A stretch of DNA of 64,000 nucleotides from CALBPI01 sp039814545 (GTDB taxonomy: Bacteria; Pseudomonadota; Gammaproteobacteria; Steroidobacterales; Woeseiaceae), in the NCBI GenBank assembly GCA_039814545.1, contig JBCCBB010000001.1, forward strand, positions 105,205 to 169,204, written 5' to 3'. The translations under genes were made by a program, and so were the position numbers. This document shows, piece after piece, positions 8,158 through 16,543 of the stretch. The notes beneath the pieces were generated by a model. That model was not told where the DNA came from. It worked only from the letters and a program-made list of their open reading frames with translations, and searched no databases. Position 1 is the stretch's first letter; every line of letters starts with the position of its first letter.

Positions 8158-9791
8158 GAACCGGTCTCCGGAAGCTGATACTCAGAAAACTGCTCGCGCA
8201 GCGTGGTCTTCTTGATCTTGCCAGTTGCCGTGTGCGGCAGCTCCTCGACGAACACGACATCGTCCGGTGTCCACCACTTCGCGATTTTGCCGTCGAGGTA
8301 ACCCAGGATGTCGTCGCGCGACAGCGTCACGCCGGGCTTCGGCACCACAATCATGAGCGGACGTTCCGTCCACTTCGGATGGGCGATACCAATTACCGCG
8401 GCCTCCGCCACATCGGGATGGCCCACGGCCGTGTTCTCAAGGTCAATGGAGCTGATCCACTCACCACCCGATTTGATGACGTCTTTCGTGCGGTCCGTGA
8501 TCGCCATGAAACCGTCTGGATCGATCGTGGCCACATCGCCAGTGTCGAACCAGCCGTCGGCGTCGTGGGTATCGCCCGTTTCGTCTTCACGGCGGTAATA
8601 GGCGCTGCAAATCCAAGGGCCGCGAACGCGCAACGCGCCATAGGCCTCGCCGTCCCAGGGCTGCTCGGACCCATCATCGGCAACGATCTTCATCTCGACA
8701 CCAAAGATGCCACGACCCGCTTTGGTCTGAATCCTGACGCGATCGTCGTCCGAGAGATCATCGTGCTTGGGCAACAGCTTGTTGACGGTGCCTAGCGGAC
8801 TCATCTCCGTCATGCCCCAACCCTGCTGCAGCACGACATCGTGCTGGTCGCGGAAGGCTTCGATCATCGAGGCAGGCACCGCGGCACCCCCGACGAGCGT
8901 GCGCTCCAGCGTGTCGAGTCGCACGCCGGCGGTTTCGCAGTAGTCGAGCAACGCCAACCACACCGTTGGCACGCCGAGCGCAAGCGTCACCGCCTCGCCC
9001 GACAATAGCTTGTAGAGCGTTTCGCCGTCGCCCATCTTCGGGCCCGGCATCACGATTTTCGCACCCACCATCGGGCAGCTGTACGGGATGCCCCAGGCGT
9101 TGACGTGGAACAGCGGCACCACGGGCAGCACACAATCGCGCCGCGAGATGTCCAGGATGTCAGGCTGAAGACCCGCCATGGCGTGCAGCACCGTAGAGCG
9201 ATGCGAGTAAAGCACCCCTTTCGGATTACCCGTCGTTCCCGAGGTGTAGCAGAGCGCCGCGGCCGTGTTCTCGTCGAATTCGGGCCAGTCGTAGTCGCCG
9301 CTGTGACCCGAAATGAACGTCTCGTAGTCGATGGCGTCGCTGCCCTCGGGCACGCTGTCCGGCCCGCCCATCACAATCACGTGTTCCAGCGTCGGCGTCT
9401 GGTCGCGGATCTTGTCGATGAGCGGCAGGAACATCGGGTCGACGAGCAGCACGCGGTCTTCGGCGTGGTTGATGATGTAGACGAGCTGTTCCGGGAACAG
9501 GCGCGGGTTGATCGTGTGGCAGACAAACCCGGCGCCCGAGATGCCGTAGTACGCCTCCATATGCCGGTAGTCGTTCCAGGCCAGCGTGGCGACCCGGTCG
9601 GCTCGCTTCAGGCCCAGTGCGGACAGCGCCTGCGCCGCCTGCGCGGCGCGGCCGAAGCAATCGCGGTAGGTGTACTCGTGACGCGGGTTATCCGCTGTCA
9701 CGGAGACGATCGTGGCGTCGGGATGAAAGGTCATCGCGTGCTTAGCGATGCTCGAAATGAGGAGCTGTCGCTCCATCATGAGGCCCTGCAT
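8154..9791 (-). CDS. AMP-forming acyl-CoA ligase (DmdB/FadD-like)
   Basis: Activates a carboxylic acid to its CoA thioester through an acyl-adenylate. The protein has 545 residues from the ATG at 9791; that start is preceded by a GGGGGGA site and gives the usual N-terminus (MQGLMMERQLL), while longer in-frame extension lacks family similarity. Motifs include the P-loop-like TSGTTGNPKGVLYSHR, GWGMTEMSPLG, GWFDTGDVA and the C-terminal lysine in TATGKIKKTTL. The N-terminal third resembles 3-methylmercaptopropionyl-CoA ligases, but medium- or long-chain fatty acids are equally possible. It is first in the overlapping set with the SDR and DUF962 genes. Confidence 0.9.
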   Translation of the reverse strand: MQGLMMERQLLISSIAKHAMTFHPDATIVSVTADNPRHEYTYRDCFGRAAQAAQALSALGLKRADRVATLAWNDYRHMEAYYGISGAGFVCHTINPRLFPEQLVYIINHAEDRVLLVDPMFLPLIDKIRDQTPTLEHVIVMGGPDSVPEGSDAIDYETFISGHSGDYDWPEFDENTAAALCYTSGTTGNPKGVLYSHRSTVLHAMAGLQPDILDISRRDCVLPVVPLFHVNAWGIPYSCPMVGAKIVMPGPKMGDGETLYKLLSGEAVTLALGVPTVWLALLDYCETAGVRLDTLERTLVGGAAVPASMIEAFRDQHDVVLQQGWGMTEMSPLGTVNKLLPKHDDLSDDDRVRIQTKAGRGIFGVEMKIVADDGSEQPWDGEAYGALRVRGPWICSAYYRREDETGDTHDADGWFDTGDVATIDPDGFMAITDRTKDVIKSGGEWISSIDLENTAVGHPDVAEAAVIGIAHPKWTERPLMIVVPKPGVTLSRDDILGYLDGKIAKWWTPDDVVFVEELPHTATGKIKKTTLREQFSEYQLPETGS

Positions 9792-9858
9792 AAATCCCCC
9801 CGGATTCACGTGTTTACAGCCTGTGAAGTCTGCCTGATTCGACGCCCCGCCACCACTG

Positions 9859-11763
9859 TCAGCCAGCCTCAAGCGACTCCCTGAGCGACTCGAGTTCCAG
9901 CCAGCGCTCCGTCGCCGAGTCGAGGGCCGCTTCCGCCTTAGCTACCTCGGCCAGCACGGGCGCCACCGCCGCGTCGTAATCCTGCTCATAGAAGCCCGGG
10001 TCGGCGACCCGGGCCCGCAGCACGTCGAGCGCCTCAGTCAGGGTGTCAATTTGACCCGGCAAGGCGTCCAGCTCGCGTTGGTCCTTGTAGCTCAGCTTTT
10101 TCTGCTGCCGACGGTCGCGCCCCGAATTGCCGGACACCCGAGTCGTGGTACTCGCTGGTGCGGCCTGGGCCTCGAGTTCGCGGCCGCGCCGCAGCCAGTC
10201 CGAGTAGTTGCCCACGTAGCGCTCGATGTGGCCGCCTTTCTCGAACACGAGCGTGCTCGTCACGACGTTATCGAGAAACTCCCGGTCGTGGCTCACGACA
10301 ATGAGCGTGCCGTCATACTCATTGAGCTTCGCCTCCAGCACATCGAGCGTCTCGATGTCGAGATCATTGGTTGGCTCATCGAGCACGAGCAGGTTAGCGG
10401 GCCGGGTGAACAGCTTGGCCAGCACCACACGATTGCGCTCACCGCCAGAAAGCGCCGAGACCGGAGACAGGATTCGCTGCGGCGAGAACAGAAACCCGCG
10501 CAGGTAACCAACGACATGTCGTGGTTTCCCGCCCAGCGTCACGTAATCGCCACCATCGCCGACGACCTCTGCGATGGTCTTTGAGTCATCGAGCTGGCGA
10601 CGCATCTGGTCAAAGTAGCCGATTTCCAGGTTGGTACCGTGCTTCACAGTCCCCGTGTCGGGCTCCAGTTCACCGAGCATGAGCTTGAGCAACGTGCTCT
10701 TGCCGACACCGTTGTTGCCCACGAGCCCGATGCGCTCGCCGCGTCGTATAGAAAGCGTCAGCCCCTCAATAAGCGGCTCGTCAGACCAGCCGTAGCTTAC
10801 GTTGTGAAGTTGAACGACCTTGCGCCCCGAGGGATCGGCACCCTCGATATGCACGCGAGCGCCCTGCGGTCGCTTGCGCCTTGCCGCAGCTTCGTCACGC
10901 ATCGCGTGCAGGGCACGCACACGCCCTTCATTGCGCGTTCGCCGGGCTTTGATGCCCTGCCGGATCCAGGCTTCCTCGTCGGCGAGACGCTTGTCGAAAC
11001 GCGCGTCACGTTCGGCCTCCTCCGCCCAGGCCTTTTCTCGCGAGCGCAAATAGCGCGCATAGTCGCCAGGCCAGCTCACGAGCTGCCCGCGATCAATATC
11101 GACAATGCGCGTGGCGAGTCGCTGCAGAAATGCGCGGTCATGGGTGATGAACACAACGCTGCCCTGGAAACCCAGGATGCGGCGCTCGAGCCATTCGATC
11201 GTCTCGAGATCCAGGTGGTTCGTCGGCTCGTCGAGCAGCAACACGTCGGGTGCTGTGACCAGCACGCGCGCGAGCGCCACCCGACGACGCCAACCGCCCG
11301 AGAGTCCAGACAGTGGCACATCCGCAGGCAGGCCCAAGTCGGTGACCGTCCGGTCGATGCGCTGCTCAATGGTCCAGGCGCCTGCTGCATCAAGCTCGGC
11401 CTGCAAGGCGTCCAGTGTCGCGACATCTCCCTGTTCGCCGAGGTTCGCCGCCGCGCGCTCGTACGCCGCACGGCGCTCGAGCAATTCCGCCAGAGCCCCC
11501 GCGACATAGTCCCGCGCTGACACCTCGAGCGCCGGGGGCAGCGCCTGTCCCAACTCGCCAATGGTCAGGTCACCCTGGCGGATGATCTCACCCGAGTCGG
11601 GCTGCAGATGCCCCGCTATGAGCTTGAGCGTTGTCGACTTACCGGCGCCGTTGCGCCCGACGATGCACACACGCTCGCCCGCCTCGATGGCCATCGAGGC
11701 GTCCTCGAGAACCGGGCGGTCGCCGAAAGTCATACGGATACTGTCGAAACGGATCAGGGACAC
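9859..11763 (-). CDS. uup: ABC-F family ATPase Uup
   Basis: A soluble duplicated ATPase of the ABC-F group, which acts on the ribosome or on nucleic-acid intermediates rather than in transport. 634 residues: first ABC domain at about 1-250 (GRNGAGKST, LSGGWRRRVALA, LLLDEPTNHLD), linker, second ABC domain at about 310-530 (GNNGVGKSTLL, LSGGERNRVVLA, LVLDEPTNDLD), then a C-terminal basic and coiled-coil extension (KLSYKDQRELD onward) that is characteristic of Uup. No transmembrane segments. It may be cotranscribed with the acyl-CoA ligase gene 67 bases downstream. Confidence 0.95.
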   Translation of the reverse strand: MSLIRFDSIRMTFGDRPVLEDASMAIEAGERVCIVGRNGAGKSTTLKLIAGHLQPDSGEIIRQGDLTIGELGQALPPALEVSARDYVAGALAELLERRAAYERAAANLGEQGDVATLDALQAELDAAGAWTIEQRIDRTVTDLGLPADVPLSGLSGGWRRRVALARVLVTAPDVLLLDEPTNHLDLETIEWLERRILGFQGSVVFITHDRAFLQRLATRIVDIDRGQLVSWPGDYARYLRSREKAWAEEAERDARFDKRLADEEAWIRQGIKARRTRNEGRVRALHAMRDEAAARRKRPQGARVHIEGADPSGRKVVQLHNVSYGWSDEPLIEGLTLSIRRGERIGLVGNNGVGKSTLLKLMLGELEPDTGTVKHGTNLEIGYFDQMRRQLDDSKTIAEVVGDGGDYVTLGGKPRHVVGYLRGFLFSPQRILSPVSALSGGERNRVVLAKLFTRPANLLVLDEPTNDLDIETLDVLEAKLNEYDGTLIVVSHDREFLDNVVTSTLVFEKGGHIERYVGNYSDWLRRGRELEAQAAPASTTTRVSGNSGRDRRQQKKLSYKDQRELDALPGQIDTLTEALDVLRARVADPGFYEQDYDAAVAPVLAEVAKAEAALDSATERWLELESLRESLEAG

Positions 11764-11815
11764 GAGCAGGCTCGCTTAGCGGTGCGGCAAGGAACTTCCA
11801 GCGCAGAGCCGGGGC

Positions 11816-11829
11816 GCCAGTATACTGGC
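11816..11829. promoter_or_regulatory. perfect 14-base palindrome containing TATACT, between uup and slyX
   Basis: GCCAGTATACTGGC is identical to its reverse complement. It contains a TATACT box that would place a transcript start a few bases before the AGGAGG site of slyX. No good -35 is seen. It could be an operator, a promoter element or chance. Confidence 0.3.
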
Positions 11830-11848
11830 AAGAACAGGAGGAACTGAC

Positions 11849-12058
11849 GTGAGTGACGCTGAACAGATCGAGACGCTCGAGACCCGCATCGCATTCTACG
11901 AGCAGGAGCTCAATGAGCTTCGCGATGCCATCGACGCACAGCAGCAACAAATTCTGGCCGTCGAGCGCCGGGCCGAGTTGCTGATGCAGCGTATCGCCGA
12001 CCTGATCGAAGGCGGTTCGGCATCGGGCGACGGTGACGAGCGCCCGCCACACTACTAA
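11849..12058 (+). CDS. slyX: SlyX family protein
   Basis: 69 residues, the normal length for SlyX. It is a short coiled coil (IETLETRIAFYEQELNEL) with a polar tail ending RPPHY, typical of the family. GTG start 6 bases after an AGGAGG ribosome-binding site. Molecular function is not established in the family. Confidence 0.9.
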   Translation: MSDAEQIETLETRIAFYEQELNELRDAIDAQQQQILAVERRAELLMQRIADLIEGGSASGDGDERPPHY

Positions 12059-12083
12059 TCGCGACCCGAACCGGGAGCCTTGC

Positions 12084-12908
12084 GTGAGCAGCACACGCTT
12101 CTTCGACGTCTTCATCCCCGCGCTTGAGCAAGCCGGGCGCTATGCGCTCGAGATTCGTGATCGAATCGAGTCCCGACCACAGAAATCGGGTGACGCCTGG
12201 ACCAGCGTCGTGACGGACGCCGACCTCGGCGTGCAGCATTACCTCGAGGCGATCGCGCTCGCCGAATTCCCGACCTGGGGTTTCTGGGGCGAGGAGCGAG
12301 ACGCGTCGTTTCACACCCCCTACTTTCCGCAGGACGCGGAGTACCTGCTCGCACTCGATCCCATCAACGGCACGCGCATCTATCGCGAGCGCGGCGATGA
12401 CTTCGACATCATCATGTCGCTGATTAGGAGGGGCCGTGTGGAAGCGACGCTGTCTTACATGCCGGTACCGCGCCTCTTCTATGGCGCCGATCTTGAGACG
12501 GGCGCCTTCTCCCAGCAGACGGGCAAGGCACGCGCACCATTACGCGTCGACAACACCTCCATGACACTTGCCGTGTACAAAGCGGACAACTGGCTGGCAT
12601 CGCTGCCCGAGGCCGTCGCGGTGTACGACACACTGGGTGGCTACGTCTCCGGTGACCCAAGAAACTGCATGAACAATGTGTTCGGTGGCCAGATAGGCGG
12701 CTACCTCATGGGCGCCACGCCCTTGCTCGACGTCGGCGCCACGGCATTTACAGTGTCCCAGGCGGGCGGCTTCGCGACCCAGCCCGATGGCCGACCGTTT
12801 CGCCATTTCGAGGACTTTGATCCGGCACGTACTGAGCCGCTGCTCGTGTGCGCCAACCCCGCGTTGCATGCGGCGGTCAGTCAGGCCATCGCCGGCGCGG
12901 CTGCGTGA
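12084..12908 (+). CDS. inositol monophosphatase family protein with altered metal motif
   Basis: A 274-residue member of the Mg-dependent sugar phosphatase superfamily. The start is taken as the GTG at 12084, after CGGGAG. The first-metal glutamate is in WGEERD, and the core motif, normally DPxDGT, reads LDPINGT: the second Asp, a metal ligand in characterised enzymes, is Asn. The C-terminal motif reads LLDVGATAFTVSQAGG in place of WDxAAxxxxxxEAGG. Activity may therefore be weak, shifted or lost. Its stop overlaps the GTG of the nucleotidyltransferase gene, so the two are probably translated together. Confidence 0.82.
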   Translation: MSSTRFFDVFIPALEQAGRYALEIRDRIESRPQKSGDAWTSVVTDADLGVQHYLEAIALAEFPTWGFWGEERDASFHTPYFPQDAEYLLALDPINGTRIYRERGDDFDIIMSLIRRGRVEATLSYMPVPRLFYGADLETGAFSQQTGKARAPLRVDNTSMTLAVYKADNWLASLPEAVAVYDTLGGYVSGDPRNCMNNVFGGQIGGYLMGATPLLDVGATAFTVSQAGGFATQPDGRPFRHFEDFDPARTEPLLVCANPALHAAVSQAIAGAAA

Positions 12909-13525
12909 GTCCGCGCATCGCAGATGTGTTACTCGCCGCAGGCGCCTCCCGCCGGTTCGGCGGCAAGAAGCTGCTCGCCGCGTGTGGTGGCCACACACTC
13001 ATTGCACGTGCCGTGGCGCTAACGCGCGACACCGCCGTCGCTACACGGCTGGCCGTCTTTGGCGCCGTAGAGGCCGCACTCATTGACGCTGCGTGCGAAG
13101 CCAGTGTGGGCTTCGTCATCAACCCCAACTGGCAACGCGGCCAGGGTACGAGTGTCGCGGCGGGTGTCGCGGCATTGAGCAAGGACTGCGATGCCGTGCT
13201 CATGCGCTTGGCCGACCAGGTGCTCGTGTCGGCCGAAGACATCGACGCCTTGTTGCGCGCGTGGAACGCCAAACCTGAGTCTATTGTGGCCGCCGAGTAC
13301 GACGGTGTGCGCGGTGTACCGGCCGTGTTCCCGAGACGATGTTTCGCGGCACTCGCCGCACTGGACGGTGATCAGGGTGCGCGACGCATCATGGCGTCGG
13401 ACGATCACGTCGTGACGGTCGACCTCCCCCATGCCGCCCTGGACGTGGACACACGCGAAGACTTAGCGCGCGCCGAGTCGCTATTACTCAGCCGTGGGCG
13501 TGCGCCGCACAACGCTCACAATTGA
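12905..13525 (+). CDS. MocA-like nucleotidyltransferase (molybdenum cofactor cytidylyltransferase family)
   Basis: 206 residues. Signature LLAAGASRRFGGKKLL at the N-terminus (residues 8-23) and MRLADQVLVSAEDI in the middle fit the MocA/MobA NTP transferase fold, with GVPAVFPRRCFAAL downstream as in MocA. MocA attaches CMP to molybdopterin for xanthine-dehydrogenase-type enzymes; this fits the adjacent moa genes and the xdhC gene 14 kb away. The GTG start at 12905 overlaps the preceding stop. The 3' end overlaps the convergent moaE by 38 bases. Confidence 0.85.
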   Translation: MSPRIADVLLAAGASRRFGGKKLLAACGGHTLIARAVALTRDTAVATRLAVFGAVEAALIDAACEASVGFVINPNWQRGQGTSVAAGVAALSKDCDAVLMRLADQVLVSAEDIDALLRAWNAKPESIVAAEYDGVRGVPAVFPRRCFAALAALDGDQGARRIMASDDHVVTVDLPHAALDVDTREDLARAESLLLSRGRAPHNAHN

Positions 13526-13937
13526 CCCAACCTGAATCGCCGTCTGAGTAGTTTTCTTTCTTCCAGATGGGAAGGCGCACCTTGATCTCGTCGATGATCC
13601 GTCGGCAGGCCCGAAACGCCTCGTCGCGATGCGGTGACACAACGCCGACCCAAACGGCGCAATCACCGAGCGCCAGTTCACCGGACCGGTGTACGGCGCG
13701 CGCGGCGATGATCGGGATGTCGCGCTGCACCTCAGCGATAATGCGCTCGCCCTCCGTCACCGCGAGCGGCGCGTAGACTTCGTATTCGAGGGCTTCGACG
13801 TCGCGACCTTCGTTGAGATTTCGGACCCAACCTTCGAACGTGACGATGGCGCCAGCGCGCACGTCGGACAGGGACGCGCGCAGCGCCGCCGTGTCGATGG
13901 GCGTCGCGCTGATCGCCATGACCTCGCCGTCGCTCAT
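13488..13937 (-). CDS. moaE: molybdopterin synthase catalytic subunit
   Basis: Transfers sulfur from MoaD thiocarboxylate to cPMP to form molybdopterin. 149 residues, normal for MoaE. Family segments seen: TFEGWVRN, HRSGELALGD, VVSPHRDEAFRACR and IKVRLPIWKKE, including the conserved C-terminal lysines. It overlaps moaD by 4 bases and is last in moaA-moaC-mobA-moaD-moaE. Confidence 0.95.
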   Translation of the reverse strand: MSDGEVMAISATPIDTAALRASLSDVRAGAIVTFEGWVRNLNEGRDVEALEYEVYAPLAVTEGERIIAEVQRDIPIIAARAVHRSGELALGDCAVWVGVVSPHRDEAFRACRRIIDEIKVRLPIWKKENYSDGDSGWVNCERCAAHAHG

Positions 13938-14176
13938 CCGCCGGCCACCGGCGGGAACAACAAGACCTCATCACCATCCGCGACCGGGCTGTCCCAGTCG
14001 GCCATGACGTCATTGATGGCCACCTTGCAGTGCCCGCGAGGGTCGTCGGTGCCGTGTCGGTCGGTCAGCTGCCGAAACAAAGCCAACGCATCGTCCGCCG
14101 CGGTTTCCACAGTTTCCGCGTCACGACCGGCGCGCTCACGAAATAGCGCGAAATAGCGAACGTTAATGGTCTTCAT
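13934..14176 (-). CDS. moaD: molybdopterin synthase sulfur carrier subunit
   Basis: An 80-residue ubiquitin-fold sulfur carrier. It ends in the required Gly-Gly (LLFPPVAGG), the site of adenylation and thiocarboxylation, and starts MKTINVRYFALFRERAG as in the family. It overlaps moaE and mobA by 4 bases on either side. Confidence 0.95.
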   Translation of the reverse strand: MKTINVRYFALFRERAGRDAETVETAADDALALFRQLTDRHGTDDPRGHCKVAINDVMADWDSPVADGDEVLLFPPVAGG

Positions 14177-14769
14177 GCGACGTCCTCGGCCAGCAAGGCC
14201 GCCAGGTCTTCAGGAGCATTCATATTAGCCAGCGCGCCGTGCGTCACCGCATCAACGAGCGGGGTCTCAACATCAAGCAAGCAGCGACGCGCACAACGGC
14301 GATCGTCGGCAAGTTGGGCCTCAATACGCACACGCATTGAGGACCGCCAGATCGCACACAGTGGCTCCGGTGTGCCATCGCGTTCACTGCGCATCGCAAT
14401 CGCGGGCGCATTGGGGTGATTCGCAGCCGCGTCTCGCAGTGCTTCGAGCGTGGCGCTATCTAGGCGCGGTAAATCGCAGGCCAGCACGAGCCAGTCCGCG
14501 TCGTCACGGTGTCGCAATGCTGCGAGGATACCGGCCAGGGGACCTTGTCCCTCGGGCGCATCTTCAATCATTGGCCACTGCCGTCGCAGTGCATCGGACG
14601 CCGCCGAATCCCGTACCGACACCCAAACCGACTCAGCAACCGCGGCCGCGAGTCGCGCCGTGCGTGCCAGCATGGTCTGCCCTTCGATTTCGATGGCGGC
14701 TTTGTCGCTGCCCATGCGACGGCTCTCGCCACCCGCCAGCAGCAACGCCATGAGCGGCCGTTCAGCCAC
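14173..14769 (-). CDS. mobA: molybdenum cofactor guanylyltransferase
   Basis: Adds GMP to Mo-molybdopterin to make the bis-MGD precursor. 198 residues from the GTG at 14769, which overlaps the moaC stop by 8 bases; an ATG 18 bases further in is an alternative. Motifs are LLLAGGESRRMGSDK near the N-terminus, EGQGPLAGILAAL and LACDLPRL. Together with the MocA-like gene next door, the organism appears able to make both the guanine and cytosine forms of the cofactor. Confidence 0.9.
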   Translation of the reverse strand: MAERPLMALLLAGGESRRMGSDKAAIEIEGQTMLARTARLAAAVAESVWVSVRDSAASDALRRQWPMIEDAPEGQGPLAGILAALRHRDDADWLVLACDLPRLDSATLEALRDAAANHPNAPAIAMRSERDGTPEPLCAIWRSSMRVRIEAQLADDRRCARRCLLDVETPLVDAVTHGALANMNAPEDLAALLAEDVA

Positions 14770-15250
14770 GGTCAAAATCCGATTTGCCACCCGTCTTGGC
14801 CACCAAACGCGTCTCGCGAATTTCGATGTCGTGCGAGAGCGCCTTACACATGTCGTAGACGGTTAACGCAGCAACGCTGGCGCCCGTCAGGGCTTCCATC
14901 TCAACGCCCGTGCGGTGTTGCACCCGACAGCGGCAGCGAATGCGGATACCCGCTCCGTCCATAGCCATGTCGATATCGCATCCCGTGAGCCCCAGCGGAT
15001 GGCAAAACGGAATCAACTCGTGCGTGCGTTTTGCCGCCATGACGCCAGCAATGATGGCTGTCGCGAACACGGGGCCCTTCTTGGTGCTGTAGTCGCCGTC
15101 AGCAAACAACTCACGCAGCGCATCTGGCAGCCAGACAAAGCTCTCAGCCACCGCCTCGCGTGCGGTCACGGCCTTGTCTGACACATCCACCATTGTGGGT
15201 TGGCCGGCGTCATCAACGTGCGTGAGCGTCTTGTCGCCCGTTGCCGCCAT
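14762..15250 (-). CDS. moaC: cyclic pyranopterin monophosphate synthase
   Basis: Converts the MoaA product to cyclic pyranopterin monophosphate. 162 residues, normal length. Family blocks: PTMVDVSDKAVTAREA, KGPVFATAIIAGVMAAKRT, LIPFCHPL, GVEMEALTGASVAALTVYDM and a C-terminal KTGGKSDFDRG, which hold the active-site residues. The gene is 2 bases downstream of moaA. Confidence 0.96.
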   Translation of the reverse strand: MAATGDKTLTHVDDAGQPTMVDVSDKAVTAREAVAESFVWLPDALRELFADGDYSTKKGPVFATAIIAGVMAAKRTHELIPFCHPLGLTGCDIDMAMDGAGIRIRCRCRVQHRTGVEMEALTGASVAALTVYDMCKALSHDIEIRETRLVAKTGGKSDFDRG

Positions 15251-15252
15251 GC

Positions 15253-16308
15253 TCAGCCACCCACCCGGTACATTTCGACCTTGCGCGGTCTTGCGGCGCG
15301 ACGTTCCGCGGCACGACGCTCGCTGTAGCGGTCGTCACGCGCCAGCCAGACCCGGCGCACGATGCTCTCAAGCTCCGCGTCGGTGGCGCCCTGTCGGATC
15401 GGTTCGAGCAGGCGCGTGCCCTGCGTTGCAAACAGACAGGTGTAGAGCGTGCCGTCTGCGGCCAGCCGGGCACGGTGGCAACCGCCACAAAACGGCATCG
15501 TCACCGAAGAAATGAAGCCGATCTCGCCTGCCCCGTCGTCGTAGCGGTAGCGTCGCGCCACCTCACCCGGATAATTCTCGGCGACGGGCGACACGGGCCA
15601 GCGTTCTGCAATTCGATCGAGTAGTTCACGTGACGGCACCACCTCGTCGCGGCGCCAGCCATTGCGGTTGCCGACATCCATGTACTCAATCATCCGCACG
15701 ACGTGGCCCGACCCGCGGAAGTACTCGAGCACGTCGAGCACGCCGTCGTCGTTTACACCTCGCTGCACCACCGTGTTGATCTTGATGCTCTCGAAGCCGG
15801 CCGCCTCGGCCACCCGCAGTCCGTCGAGGACGCGCGCCAGATCGCCACGGCCGCCGCTCAGCCGGGCGAATACCTCCTCGTCGATGCTGTCGAGGCTCAG
15901 CGTTAGCCGATGTAGACCGGCCGCCTTGAGCCCGGGTGCTGCGTCTGCGAGCAGCATGCCGTTGGTGGTCAGCGCGAGGTCTTCGACGCCTTCGATGGCC
16001 ACGAGACCGGCGACGAGCTCAGACAGCCGCTTCACCAGCAATGGCTCGCCGCCTGTCAGCCGAAGCTTCGTGACGCCAAGCCCTACAGCGATGCGCGCCA
16101 CGCGAACGATTTCTTCGTTGCTCAGGCGGTGCTCTCGACGCAGAAATTCGTAATCCTCACCGTACTGCGATTCCGGCATGCAGTAGGGGCAGCGGAAGTT
16201 GCAGCGGTCGATCACCGAAATCCTCAAATCACGCAAACCTCGACCCAGCTGGTCGCGCGGACCAACGGCATCAGAGTTTCGCGGCGTGAGGGGGTGTTCG
16301 GTGCTCAT
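15253..16308 (-). CDS. moaA: GTP 3',8-cyclase
   Basis: Radical SAM enzyme for the first step of molybdenum cofactor synthesis. 351 residues from the ATG at 16308; the frame extends further upstream but that part has no family character. The N-terminal SAM cluster is CNFRCPYC (Cys 36, 40, 43), followed by LRLTGGEPLL and TTNGMLL. The C-terminal cluster is in CGGCHRARL plus a later Cys in LYTCLFATQG. The chain ends in Gly-Gly (MYRVGG), the conserved tail needed for activity. A TATACT box lies 9 bases before the ATG. Confidence 0.96.
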   Translation of the reverse strand: MSTEHPLTPRNSDAVGPRDQLGRGLRDLRISVIDRCNFRCPYCMPESQYGEDYEFLRREHRLSNEEIVRVARIAVGLGVTKLRLTGGEPLLVKRLSELVAGLVAIEGVEDLALTTNGMLLADAAPGLKAAGLHRLTLSLDSIDEEVFARLSGGRGDLARVLDGLRVAEAAGFESIKINTVVQRGVNDDGVLDVLEYFRGSGHVVRMIEYMDVGNRNGWRRDEVVPSRELLDRIAERWPVSPVAENYPGEVARRYRYDDGAGEIGFISSVTMPFCGGCHRARLAADGTLYTCLFATQGTRLLEPIRQGATDAELESIVRRVWLARDDRYSERRAAERRAARPRKVEMYRVGG

Positions 16309-16387
16309 GGGCTCACTAAGTATACGGTTTCTGGCGGCGAAATCGTCGCGCCGCGTCATAAGTAAAATCTGCGTGCAGGCAACGGTT

Positions 16388-16419
16388 TGCGCTGCAGGAT
16401 CGCTCAGTTGTGCAGCGCA
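16388..16419. repeat. 9-base inverted repeat with 14-base spacer, possible operator
   Basis: TGCGCTGCA (16388-16396) and TGCAGCGCA (16411-16419) are perfect reverse complements. The right arm overlaps the predicted -35 of the acyl-CoA dehydrogenase promoter, a position suited to repressor binding. No regulator gene of obvious match is adjacent. Confidence 0.5.
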
Positions 16420-16436
16420 GCATCCGTGACTATACT
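16408..16436 (+). promoter_or_regulatory. predicted sigma70-type promoter of the acyl-CoA dehydrogenase pair
   Basis: TTGTGC (16408-16413), 17 bases, TATACT (16431-16436). Spacing is ideal and the -10 is strong (5 of 6). It lies in the 235-base divergent gap between moaA and the dehydrogenase gene and would give a leader of about 100 bases. Confidence 0.5.
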
Positions 16437-16543
16437 CGGGCGCACCCTGCGTCGCCACGCATCGAGCACATCGATCCAACGCGCGGCGCGGTAACCAACG
16501 GCCCGGGGGGTTTCGGGTCCGTCGAACCGCAGGAGTCTCGACT

